A stretch of DNA of 64,000 nucleotides from Streptacidiphilus sp041262165 (GTDB lineage Bacteria > Actinomycetota > Actinomycetes > Streptomycetales > Streptomycetaceae), in assembly GCF_041262165.1 (NCBI RefSeq), contig NZ_JBGCBY010000008.1, positions 186,001 through 250,000 on the forward strand, in the 5' to 3' direction. Position numbers and translations under genes: made by a program. The notes under the pieces were generated by a model. The model was given only the letters and a program-made list of their open reading frames with translations, was not told the origin of the DNA and searched no databases. Shown in pieces: positions 31,927 through 39,621 of this stretch (the stretch's first letter is position 1; every line of letters begins with the position of its first letter).

Positions 31927-32577
31927 TTACCAGCCCCGGCTGCGCCACTCCGCGAGGTGCGGGCGTTCGGCACCGAGGGTGGTGTCGTTCCCGTGGCCCG
32001 GGTAGACCCAGGTCTCGTCGGGCAGAGGGCCGAAGACCTTCTCCTCCAGCCCGTTCATCAGCGACGCGAAATCCGCCGGGCTGGTCGTCCGTCCGGGACC
32101 GCCGGGGAACAGGCAGTCGCCCGTGAACAGGTGCGGGTGACCCTGCGGATCGTCGTAGAGCAGGACGATCGCGCCAGGGGTGTGGCCGACCAGGTGACGT
32201 ACGGTCAGCGAGACGTCACCCACGCGCACCGTGTCGCCGTCGTCGAGGAGCAGGTCGGCGGGGACGGCGATGCCCTCGGCGTCCAGCCGGCCGGTGGCCG
32301 TGCGGGCCCCGGTCGCCCGGACAACGTCCGCCAGCGCGTCCCAGTGGTCGCGGTGGCGGTGGGTGGTGACGACCGTGGCGAGGCTGTGGCCGACGGTCTC
32401 CAGCAGCACCGGGGCGTCGGCGGCGGCGTCGATCAGCACCTGCACGTCGGTGGCCCGGCAGCGCAGCAGATAGGCGTTGTTGTCCATGGGCCCGACGGCG
32501 ACCTTGGTGATCACCAGATGGGGCAACTCCCGCACGTCCGGGGTCCCGCCGACCTTGACTGCTCCGTGGTACGACAT
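31927..32577 (-). CDS. Metallo-beta-lactamase-fold hydrolase (glyoxalase II-like)
   Basis: The 216-residue enzyme carries the full MBL metal site: THRHRDHWD, GHTPGAIVLL, FTGDCLFPGG and WVYPGHGNDT. It most resembles hydroxyacylglutathione hydrolase-type thioesterases; in actinomycetes a mycothiol or CoA conjugate is likelier than glutathione. TAGGCT (32584-32589) sits 6 nt before its ATG and overlaps the end of the upstream MPI-family gene, so it may have its own leaderless transcript as well as read-through. Confidence 0.85.
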   Translation of the reverse strand: MSYHGAVKVGGTPDVRELPHLVITKVAVGPMDNNAYLLRCRATDVQVLIDAAADAPVLLETVGHSLATVVTTHRHRDHWDALADVVRATGARTATGRLDAEGIAVPADLLLDDGDTVRVGDVSLTVRHLVGHTPGAIVLLYDDPQGHPHLFTGDCLFPGGPGRTTSPADFASLMNGLEEKVFGPLPDETWVYPGHGNDTTLGAERPHLAEWRSRGW

Positions 32578-32581
32578 GTGC

Positions 32582-33337
32582 TCAGCCTAGCGGCGGGATC
32601 GCCGGCAGGGCGCTGCGCAGCTCGGGCGACGCGGCACAACCCACCCGTACCTCCAGGCCCTCGCCCTGTGAGCGCCCGGAGAGCCAGGCGACCAGTGCGT
32701 GACTCGGGCCGCTCGCCCCGCACTCGATCACCGCGTCGGGCTCCACCGCCTGCCCGATGACGTAGTTCATGTCCGTCGTCTCGTCGAAGAGCGTCACCGG
32801 TGGCAGCGACCCGATGTTGTGGTAGCGCTCGGTGAGGGCGGCGAGCTCCTCGGCGACGAAGTCCGCGGGCCACTGCGCGGGGGAGTAGTCGAGGAGCAGG
32901 TCGACGTGGTGGTACTCGACCTCGGAGTAGCGCTTGTCAGCGACACGGGCGGCGGGGAACGGGCCGAGGCGGTGCGGAACCTGGACCGACCAGGCGGAGT
33001 CCGGCATCGCCTCGGTGGCAGCGACGAACCGCAGCGCGGACGCGCGGAGGTCGGCCAGCTGCTCGGCCAGCGGGCGCTTGGCGCCGTCCTCGATGGCGCG
33101 GTCGCGCGACTCCGGGCTCGGGTACATCTGGATCGGCTGCGAGGTGCGGGCCCCGAGCAGCAGGTTGCAGAGGGCGTCGGCGTTGCGTGCCAGGTGCGTC
33201 AGGACGTGGCCCCGGGTCCAGCCCGGCAGCGCGGACGGCTCGAAGACCTGCTCGGGACGCATCCGGCCGACGGCGCGCAGCAGCCGTCCGGTGGCCTCCG
33301 ACACGGCGGCGAGGGTCGGGGTGGGTGCGGCGGTCAT
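32582..33337 (-). CDS. Maleylpyruvate isomerase-family mycothiol-dependent enzyme
   Basis: The 251-residue protein has the MPI/DinB signature: LPGWTRGHVLTHLARNADAL with the metal-binding histidine, then RYSEVEYHHVDLLLDYSPAQWP with further ligands. The C-terminal domain (VIECGASGPSHALVAWLSGR) is the SCP2-like part seen in actinobacterial MPI proteins. Start ATG 33337 has GGGAGA 6 nt upstream; the in-frame ATG at 33355 has none. The pairing with an MBL hydrolase suggests a thiol-dependent detoxification step. Confidence 0.82.
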   Translation of the reverse strand: MTAAPTPTLAAVSEATGRLLRAVGRMRPEQVFEPSALPGWTRGHVLTHLARNADALCNLLLGARTSQPIQMYPSPESRDRAIEDGAKRPLAEQLADLRASALRFVAATEAMPDSAWSVQVPHRLGPFPAARVADKRYSEVEYHHVDLLLDYSPAQWPADFVAEELAALTERYHNIGSLPPVTLFDETTDMNYVIGQAVEPDAVIECGASGPSHALVAWLSGRSQGEGLEVRVGCAASPELRSALPAIPPLG

Positions 33338-33692
33338 GTGTGTGTCTCCCGTCACGTCGGTGGGGCGTGTCCAGCGTGCCCTGTTGTCGTTTCACCCGCT
33401 AGGGGGTGCCGCTCGCAGGGCTGCCTCGGCTGTGCTCGGAAGGGCGGCGGGCGGGGGCGGGAAGCGTTGACGCTACCGTCGTGTTCACTCCTTCGGGTGA
33501 GCCTTCGCGATTGCCCCAAAAATCGAACACGTGCTCCCATAGTCTTGAAACGCAGGGACCGAGCGGGCCGGAAGCCTACGATGGTTGCCGATGGGCTCCT
33601 CCCTCCCTGTGCCGCCCCTTCACGTCGGGCGGCCCCGGATCGCCCCATCCAGGACCGCCCGACCCACCCTCCGCTTCGGAAGGCGCATCAGC
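33338..33692. other. Divergent control region between the MPI-family gene and uvrA
   Basis: The 355-bp gap holds a LexA-like box at 33523-33538, a TAGTCT -10 candidate at 33540-33545 and another, TACGAT, at 33577-33582. The last 100 bp form the uvrA leader. I see no gene. Confidence 0.6.
33523..33538 (+). promoter_or_regulatory. LexA-like SOS box upstream of uvrA
   Basis: TCGAACACGTGCTCCC matches the actinobacterial SOS box TCGAAC-N4-GTTCGA perfectly in the left half and at 3 of 6 positions in the right half. A -10-like TAGTCT begins 2 nt later, so bound LexA would block the promoter. Confidence 0.6.
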
Positions 33693-36650
33693 GTGGCAGA
33701 CCGCCTCATCGTCCGCGGTGCTCGCGAGCACAACCTCAAGAACGTCTCGCTCGACCTGCCTCGCGACTCCCTCATCGTCTTCACCGGCCTCTCCGGCTCG
33801 GGCAAGTCCTCGCTCGCCTTCGACACGATCTTCGCTGAGGGTCAGCGCCGCTACGTCGAGTCGCTGTCCTCGTACGCCCGCCAGTTCCTGGGGCAGATGG
33901 ACAAGCCCGACGTCGACTTCATCGAGGGTCTCTCGCCGGCCGTCTCCATCGACCAGAAGTCCACCTCGCGCAACCCCCGCTCCACGGTCGGCACCATCAC
34001 CGAGGTCTACGACTACCTGCGCCTGCTGTTCGCGCGGATCGGCCACCCGCACTGCCCCGTGTGCGGCCGCCCGATCGCCCGGCAGTCGCCGCAGCAGATC
34101 GTGGACAAGGTCCTGGAACTGCCGGAGGGGACGCGCTTCCAGCTGCTCAGCCCGCTGGTCCGGGCGCGCAAGGGCGAGTTCGTCGACCTCTTCGCCGACC
34201 TGCAGACCAAGGGCTACTCCCGCGCCCGGGTGGACGGGGCCACGATCCAGCTGACCGAGCCGCCCACGCTCAAGAAGCAGGAGAAGCACACCATCGAGGT
34301 GGTCATCGACCGCCTCACCGTGAAGAAGAGCGCGCAGCGCCGCCTCACCGACTCGGTCGAGACCGCGCTCAAGCTCTCCGGCGGCACGGTCGTCCTGGAC
34401 TTCGTGGACCTCCCCGAGGACGACCCCGAGCGTGAGCGGATGTACTCCGAGCACCTCTACTGCACCTTCGACGACATCTCATACGAGGAGCTGGAGCCGC
34501 GCTCCTTCTCCTTCAACTCGCCCTTCGGGGCCTGCCCGGAGTGCACCGGCATCGGCACCCGGATGGAGGTGGACCCGGAGCTGATCATCCCCGACGAGGA
34601 GAAGACCCTCGACGAGGGCGCCATCCACCCCTGGTCGCAGGGCCACACCAAGGAGTACCACCAGCGGTTGATCGGCGCGCTCGCCAAGGAGCTCGGCTTC
34701 CGTACCGACATCCCCTGGGCCGGACTGCCGCAGCGGGCCAAGAAGGCCCTGCTGAACGGGCACAACTCGCAGGTCGAGGTGAAGTTCCGGAACCGCTTCG
34801 GGCGCGAGCGCTCGTACGTCACCGGATTCGAGGGCGTGCTGCCCTTCGTCCAGCGGCGGCACTCGGAGTCCGAGACCGACAGCAGCCGTGAGCGCTTCGA
34901 GGGCTACATGCGCGAGGTCGCCTGCCCCGCGTGCAAGGGCACGCGGCTCAAGCCGGTGGTGCTCGCGGTGACCATGGCCGGGAAGTCCATCGCCGACGTC
35001 GCCGGGATGTCCATCAGCGACTGCGCGGAGTTCCTCGGCGCGATGGAGCTCTCCGATCGGGAGAAGACCATCGCCGAGCGGGTCCTCAAGGAGGTCAACG
35101 AGCGCCTCAGGTTCCTGGTCGACGTGGGCCTCGACTACCTCTCGCTGAACCGCGCGGCAGGGACCCTCTCCGGCGGCGAGGCGCAGCGCATCCGCCTCGC
35201 CACCCAGATCGGCTCGGGGCTGGTCGGCGTGCTGTACGTGCTGGACGAGCCCTCGATCGGGCTGCACCAGCGCGACAACCACCGGCTGATCGAGACCCTG
35301 GTACGGCTGCGCGACCTGGGCAACACCCTGATCGTGGTGGAGCACGACGAGGACACCATCCGCACCGCCGACTGGGTCGTGGACATCGGCCCCGGCGCGG
35401 GCGAGCACGGCGGCCACGTCGTGCACTCCGGCTCGCGCGAGGGCCTGCTCGCCAACGAGAGGTCGCTGACCGGGGCCTACCTCTCCGGGCGCCGCAGCAT
35501 CCCGATCCCCAAGGCACGCCGGCCGCTCGACCCCGAGCGGCACATCACCGTGCACGGCGCCCGCGAGCACAACCTGCAGGACGTGGACGTCCGCTTCCCG
35601 CTGGGGACGTTCACCGCGATCACCGGTGTCTCCGGCTCCGGCAAGTCGACCCTGGTCAACGACATCCTCTACACCCACCTCGCCCGCGAACTCAACGGCG
35701 CGCGCAGCGTTCCCGGCCGGCACACCCGGGTCACCGGCACCGACCAGGTCGACAAGGTCGTGCACGTCGACCAGTCGCCGATCGGCCGCACCCCGCGTTC
35801 CAACCCGGCGACGTACACCGGTGTGTTCGACCACGTCCGCCGACTGTTCGCGGAGACCACGGAGGCGAAGGTGCGCGGCTACCTGCCGGGCCGCTTCTCC
35901 TTCAACGTCAAGGGCGGCCGCTGCGAGAACTGCTCCGGCGACGGCACGATCAAGATCGAGATGAACTTCCTGCCGGACGTCTACGTCCCCTGCGAGGTCT
36001 GCCACGGGGCCCGTTACAATCGGGAGACCCTGGACGTCCACTTCAAGGGCAAGTCCATCGCCGAGGTGCTGGACATGCCGATCGAGGAAGGACTGGAGTT
36101 CTTCGAGGCCGTCCCGCCGATCGCCCGCCACCTGCGGACGCTCACGGACGTCGGCCTCGGCTACGTCCGCCTCGGCCAGTCCGCGCCGACCCTGTCGGGC
36201 GGTGAGGCGCAGCGCGTCAAGCTGGCGTCCGAGCTGCAGAAGCGTTCCACCGGGCGCACCGTCTACGTGCTGGATGAGCCGACGACCGGGCTGCACTTCG
36301 AGGACATCAGCAAGCTGATCAAGGTGCTGACGGGCCTGGTCGACAAGGGCAACACGGTCATCGTCATCGAGCACAACCTCGACGTGATCAAGACCGCCGA
36401 CTGGGTCATCGACATGGGTCCCGAAGGCGGAAACGGCGGCGGCCTGGTCGTCGCGGAGGGCACCCCGGAGCAGATCGCGGCGGTGGGCGAGAGCCACACC
36501 GGCAAGTTCCTCCGGGACATCCTCGGCGACCGGGTCTTCGACGAGGCGGCTGCCGGTGCGGCGGCGCCGAAGCGAAAGCCCGCGGCGAAGGCGACGGCGA
36601 AGAAGACGGCGGCCAAGAAGGCCGCCGCCCGGACGAAGGCGACCGGCTAA
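33693..36650 (+). CDS. uvrA: Excinuclease ABC subunit A
   Basis: The 985-residue UvrA dimer scans DNA and loads UvrB. Two ABC ATPase halves are visible: Walker A loops GLSGSGKSSLAFDTIFAEG and GVSGSGKSTLVNDILY, signatures LSGGEAQRIRLATQIGS and LSGGEAQRVKLASELQK. Zinc-binding cysteines occur in CPVCGRPI, CPECTGIG, CPACKGTRL and CENCSGDG/CEVCHGARYN. The tail after residue 950 is Lys/Ala-rich and disordered, as in other streptomycetes. I start at GTG 33693 (MADRLIVRGAREHNLKNV) with GGAAGG 9 nt upstream. The TAA stop is also the target-site duplication of the MITE-like copy B. Confidence 0.97.
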   Translation: MADRLIVRGAREHNLKNVSLDLPRDSLIVFTGLSGSGKSSLAFDTIFAEGQRRYVESLSSYARQFLGQMDKPDVDFIEGLSPAVSIDQKSTSRNPRSTVGTITEVYDYLRLLFARIGHPHCPVCGRPIARQSPQQIVDKVLELPEGTRFQLLSPLVRARKGEFVDLFADLQTKGYSRARVDGATIQLTEPPTLKKQEKHTIEVVIDRLTVKKSAQRRLTDSVETALKLSGGTVVLDFVDLPEDDPERERMYSEHLYCTFDDISYEELEPRSFSFNSPFGACPECTGIGTRMEVDPELIIPDEEKTLDEGAIHPWSQGHTKEYHQRLIGALAKELGFRTDIPWAGLPQRAKKALLNGHNSQVEVKFRNRFGRERSYVTGFEGVLPFVQRRHSESETDSSRERFEGYMREVACPACKGTRLKPVVLAVTMAGKSIADVAGMSISDCAEFLGAMELSDREKTIAERVLKEVNERLRFLVDVGLDYLSLNRAAGTLSGGEAQRIRLATQIGSGLVGVLYVLDEPSIGLHQRDNHRLIETLVRLRDLGNTLIVVEHDEDTIRTADWVVDIGPGAGEHGGHVVHSGSREGLLANERSLTGAYLSGRRSIPIPKARRPLDPERHITVHGAREHNLQDVDVRFPLGTFTAITGVSGSGKSTLVNDILYTHLARELNGARSVPGRHTRVTGTDQVDKVVHVDQSPIGRTPRSNPATYTGVFDHVRRLFAETTEAKVRGYLPGRFSFNVKGGRCENCSGDGTIKIEMNFLPDVYVPCEVCHGARYNRETLDVHFKGKSIAEVLDMPIEEGLEFFEAVPPIARHLRTLTDVGLGYVRLGQSAPTLSGGEAQRVKLASELQKRSTGRTVYVLDEPTTGLHFEDISKLIKVLTGLVDKGNTVIVIEHNLDVIKTADWVIDMGPEGGNGGGLVVAEGTPEQIAAVGESHTGKFLRDILGDRVFDEAAAGAAAPKRKPAAKATAKKTAAKKAAARTKATG

Positions 36651-36811
36651 GACCGACCGGCAGATGGGGGGTGGGTGAAGGAGGGGGTCGAGGGCCGAGT
36701 CTGGGCGGGGCGGAGGAGGGAGCCATTGCGGAGCACTGGCGACTGACGACAACCCGGTCAGGCGAGAGCCATCGGCCCGCGACGCCGCCCCCCATCTGCC
36801 GGTCGGTCTAA
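36648..36811. mobile_element. MITE-like element, full 158-bp copy B at the uvrA stop codon
   Basis: The element runs 36651-36808 and is flanked by TAA, the left copy being the uvrA stop codon and the right copy 36809-36811. Terminal repeats begin GACCGACCGGCAGATGGGGG and end with the exact complement. Where this arm differs from copy A (AGATGGGG versus AAATGGAG), the opposite arm carries the matching change, so pairing is kept. Confidence 0.87.
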
Positions 36812-36836
36812 GCCTGCTCACAGCAAGCCCGCATAG

Positions 36837-36872
36837 GGTGCACCCGGGGCCGCAACCTGCCCCGGGTGCACC
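36837..36872 (+). terminator. Terminator, probably the original one of uvrA
   Basis: GGTGCACCCGGGG and its perfect complement make a 13-bp stem with a 10-nt loop. It would sit about 25 bp after the uvrA stop if copy B of the MITE-like element were absent. Confidence 0.8.
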
Positions 36873-36880
36873 GCGTTGTG

Positions 36881-36968
36881 CTAGGAGGGTGCTGAAGATC
36901 TAGGCCGGGCTCGCGACGCCCTGCGAGGCTGCTCCCTGATCCGGCCTAGATCTTCAGCACCCTCCTAG
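36881..36968. mobile_element. 88-bp CTAG-ended palindromic element
   Basis: Arms at 36881-36908 and 36941-36968 are perfect 28-bp inverted repeats, each with CTAG at the outer end, around a 32-bp centre that can pair further (CTCGC / GCGAG). The outer ends read CTAGGAGGGTGCTGAAGATC. This looks like a solo pair of insertion-sequence ends with a CTAG target. It encodes nothing and lies 38 bp before the Rieske gene. Confidence 0.75.
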
Positions 36969-37006
36969 ACGCACCTCTTCCTCCTGCCCCTGGAGTCCAG
37001 AACACC

Positions 37007-37504
37007 ATGTCGCAGCAGCCCAACATCCCCGCACCCACCATCCCGGCCGAGGCCGAGGCCGAGCCCGCCGCCCCCGGGAGCTGCTGCGGCCCGTCCCGGC
37101 GCGGGGTGCTCCGCGGCGCTGCGGCGGTCGGCGTGGTCGGCGTCGCCGGTGCGGGCCTGGCGGCCTGCTCCTCGGCCGGCGCGGCGAGCAACACCGCCGC
37201 GGCCGCGGCCGGTCCGGTTACGCTCGGTCCGGTCAGTGACGTTCCCGTGGGCGGGGGCAAGGTCTACCAGGCTCAGAAGATCGTGGTGACCCAGCCGACG
37301 GCCGGCCAGTTCAAGGCGTTCAGTGCCGTCTGCACCCACGCGGGCTGCCTGGTCGACGCCGTGTCGAGCGGCACCATCCAGTGCCCCTGCCACGGCAGCC
37401 AGTTCAAGATCGCGGACGGCTCGGTGGCCAACGGCCCCGCGCAGACCGCGCTCCCCGCCCAGTCCGTCTCGGTGCAGAACGGCAAGTTGGTAGTCACCAC
37501 CTGA
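37007..37504 (+). CDS. Tat-exported Rieske [2Fe-2S] lipoprotein
   Basis: The 165-residue protein has a twin-arginine signal (PSRRGVLRGAAAVGVVGVAG) with a lipobox at GLAAC, then a Rieske domain with CTHAGC and CPCHGSQF as cluster ligands. It should be folded and loaded in the cytoplasm, exported by Tat and anchored outside. The Rieske fold is the short type found in soluble ferredoxin-like proteins rather than a cytochrome bc1 subunit. Its partner is unknown. The 88-bp palindrome sits in its promoter region. Confidence 0.88.
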   Translation: MSQQPNIPAPTIPAEAEAEPAAPGSCCGPSRRGVLRGAAAVGVVGVAGAGLAACSSAGAASNTAAAAAGPVTLGPVSDVPVGGGKVYQAQKIVVTQPTAGQFKAFSAVCTHAGCLVDAVSSGTIQCPCHGSQFKIADGSVANGPAQTALPAQSVSVQNGKLVVTT

Positions 37505-37539
37505 ACCAGCTGTCTCCTGTGCAGGGCGGACAACGGGGA

Positions 37540-37562
37540 ATGTCGGGGCCAGTCGGTACGGT
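37540..37562 (+). promoter_or_regulatory. Degenerate RecA-NDp-like promoter of uvrC
   Basis: ATGTCGGGGCC-N6-TACGGT has the exact spacing and -10 of the uvrB promoter and 7 of 11 matches in the upstream half. The ATG follows 7 nt later. The same stretch also reads GGGAAT-N19-GTT, close to a sigma-R promoter, so the assignment is open. Confidence 0.45.
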
Positions 37563-37569
37563 TACTCCC

Positions 37570-39621
37570 ATGGCCGACCCGTCGACGTACCGTCCCGCGC
37601 CAGGGCAGATCCCGGTCTCCCCGGGCGTCTACAAGTTTCGTGACGCCCACGCGCGGGTGATCTACGTCGGCAAGGCGAAGAGCCTGCGGCCCAGGCTCTC
37701 CTCCTACTTCCAGGACCTGGCGAGTCTGCATCCGCGCACCCGGCAGATGGTCACCACCGCCGCCTCGGTGGAGTGGACGGTCGTCGGCACCGAGGTCGAG
37801 GCGCTGCAGCTGGAGTACAGCTGGATCAAGGAGTTCGATCCGCGCTTCAACGTCAAGTACCGGGACGACAAGAGCTATCCCTCGCTCGCGGTCACGCTGA
37901 ACGAGGAGTTCCCCCGGGTGCAGGTGATGCGCGGCCCCAAGAGGCGCGGCGTACGCTACTTCGGCCCGTACGGGCACGCCTGGGCGATTCGCGAGACCGT
38001 CGACCTGCTGCTCCGGGTGTTTCCGGTCCGGACCTGCTCGCCCGGGGTGTTCAAGCGGGCCGAACAGGTGGGCCGCCCCTGCTTGCTGGGCTACATCGGC
38101 AAGTGCTCGGCCCCCTGCGTCGGCCGGATCTCCCCCGAGGCCCACCGCGAACTCGCCGAGGAGTTCTGCGACTTCATGGCCGGCCGCACCGGCACCTACC
38201 TGCGCCGGTTGGAGCAGGAGATGAAGCAGGCCGCGTCCGACATGGAGTACGAGAGGGCCGGGCGGCTCCGCGACGACATCGAGGCGCTCAGGCGCGCGAT
38301 GGAGAAGAACGCCGTCGTGCTCGCCGACGGCACCGACGCCGACCTGCTCGCCATCGCCGAGGACGAGCTCGAGGCCGCGGTCCAGATCTTCCACGTGCGT
38401 GGCGGCCGGGTGCGCGGCCAGCGCGGCTGGGTCACCGACAAGGTGGAGAACGTCGACACGGCAGGCCTGGTGGAGCACGCCCTGCTGCAGCTCTACGGGG
38501 AGGAGCGCGGCGAGGCCGTGCCGCGCGAGGTGCTGGTCCCGGCCCTGCCCGATCCGGTGGCGCCGATAGCGCAGTGGCTCAGCGAGCGGCGCGGCAGCGC
38601 GGTGGACCTGCGGGTGCCGCAGCGCGGCGACAAGCGCGAGCTGATGGTCACCGTCGAGCGCAACGCCGCCCAGGCGTTGGCCCTGCACAAGACCAAGCGG
38701 GCCTCCGACCTCACCACCCGCAGCGTCGCCCTGCAGGAGATCGCGGATGCTCTCGGCCTGGACACCGCCCCGCTCCGGATCGAGTGCTACGACATCTCCC
38801 ACCTCCAGGGCCAGGACGTGGTCGCCTCCATGGTGGTCTTCGAGGACGGTCTCGCCCGCAAGAGCGAGTACCGCCGCTTCGCGATCAAGAGCTTCGAGGG
38901 GCAGGACGACGTCCGCTCCATGCACGAGGTGATCACCCGCCGCTTCAAGCACAACGAGCAGCCCGCGGGGCGCGACGAGGAGACCGGCCGGCCGCGCCGC
39001 TTCGCCTACCCGCCGCAGCTGATCGTCGTCGACGGCGGCGAGCCGCAGGTCGCGGCTGCGCAACGGGCGCTGACCGAGCTGGGCGTCCACGACGTGGCCC
39101 TGTGCGGGCTGGCCAAACGCCTTGAGGAGGTCTGGCTGCCCGAGGAGGACGACCCGGTGGTGCTGCCCCGCAGCAGCGAGGGGCTGTACCTGCTGCAGCG
39201 CGTCCGCGACGAGGCGCACCGCTTCGCTATCAGCTACCAGCGGCAGAAGCGCGCCAAACGCCTGGTCTCCGGGGCCCTGGACTCGGTCCCCGGGCTGGGG
39301 GAGACCCGCCGCCAGGCACTGCTCAAGCACTTCGGCTCACTGAAGCGGCTGCGGGCGGCGACGGTGGACGAGATCTGCGAGGTCCCCGGCGTCGGCAGGC
39401 GGACCGCCGAGGCCGTTGTGGCGGCGTTGTCCTCCCGTACACCTGCTGCTCCCGCGGTGAACACCGCCACGGGGGAGATCGTGGAGGAGTATGCCGAGGA
39501 GAGGCCGGACGATGGCAGTGTCACTCATGCGAGTGATTCAGGGAAGCCGCAGGCCACCACAGGCGTTGTTGGTACTGACGCGACCGACAGCGGCACGAGT
39601 AAGCATGGGGAGAGAACGTGA
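37570..39621 (+). CDS. uvrC: Excinuclease ABC subunit C
   Basis: The 683-residue UvrC makes both incisions in nucleotide excision repair. The GIY-YIG nuclease is at the N-terminus (SPGVYKFRDAHARVIYVGKAKSLRPRL), the UVR motif is at about 215-245 (ERAGRLRDDIEALRRAM), the RNase H-like domain includes IECYDISHLQGQDVVASMVVF and LIVVDGGEPQV, and helix-hairpin-helix motifs end the chain (VPGVGRRTAEAVVAAL). An extra 40-residue polar tail follows. The start at ATG 37570 looks leaderless. The stop overlaps the rapZ GTG, beginning the uvrC-rapZ-yvcK-whiA cluster. Confidence 0.96.
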   Translation: MADPSTYRPAPGQIPVSPGVYKFRDAHARVIYVGKAKSLRPRLSSYFQDLASLHPRTRQMVTTAASVEWTVVGTEVEALQLEYSWIKEFDPRFNVKYRDDKSYPSLAVTLNEEFPRVQVMRGPKRRGVRYFGPYGHAWAIRETVDLLLRVFPVRTCSPGVFKRAEQVGRPCLLGYIGKCSAPCVGRISPEAHRELAEEFCDFMAGRTGTYLRRLEQEMKQAASDMEYERAGRLRDDIEALRRAMEKNAVVLADGTDADLLAIAEDELEAAVQIFHVRGGRVRGQRGWVTDKVENVDTAGLVEHALLQLYGEERGEAVPREVLVPALPDPVAPIAQWLSERRGSAVDLRVPQRGDKRELMVTVERNAAQALALHKTKRASDLTTRSVALQEIADALGLDTAPLRIECYDISHLQGQDVVASMVVFEDGLARKSEYRRFAIKSFEGQDDVRSMHEVITRRFKHNEQPAGRDEETGRPRRFAYPPQLIVVDGGEPQVAAAQRALTELGVHDVALCGLAKRLEEVWLPEEDDPVVLPRSSEGLYLLQRVRDEAHRFAISYQRQKRAKRLVSGALDSVPGLGETRRQALLKHFGSLKRLRAATVDEICEVPGVGRRTAEAVVAALSSRTPAAPAVNTATGEIVEEYAEERPDDGSVTHASDSGKPQATTGVVGTDATDSGTSKHGERT

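Noticed and set aside
37007..37504. Rieske subunit of the cytochrome bc1 complex
   Set aside because: The protein is a short Tat lipoprotein without the membrane helices of actinobacterial QcrA and has no qcr neighbours.
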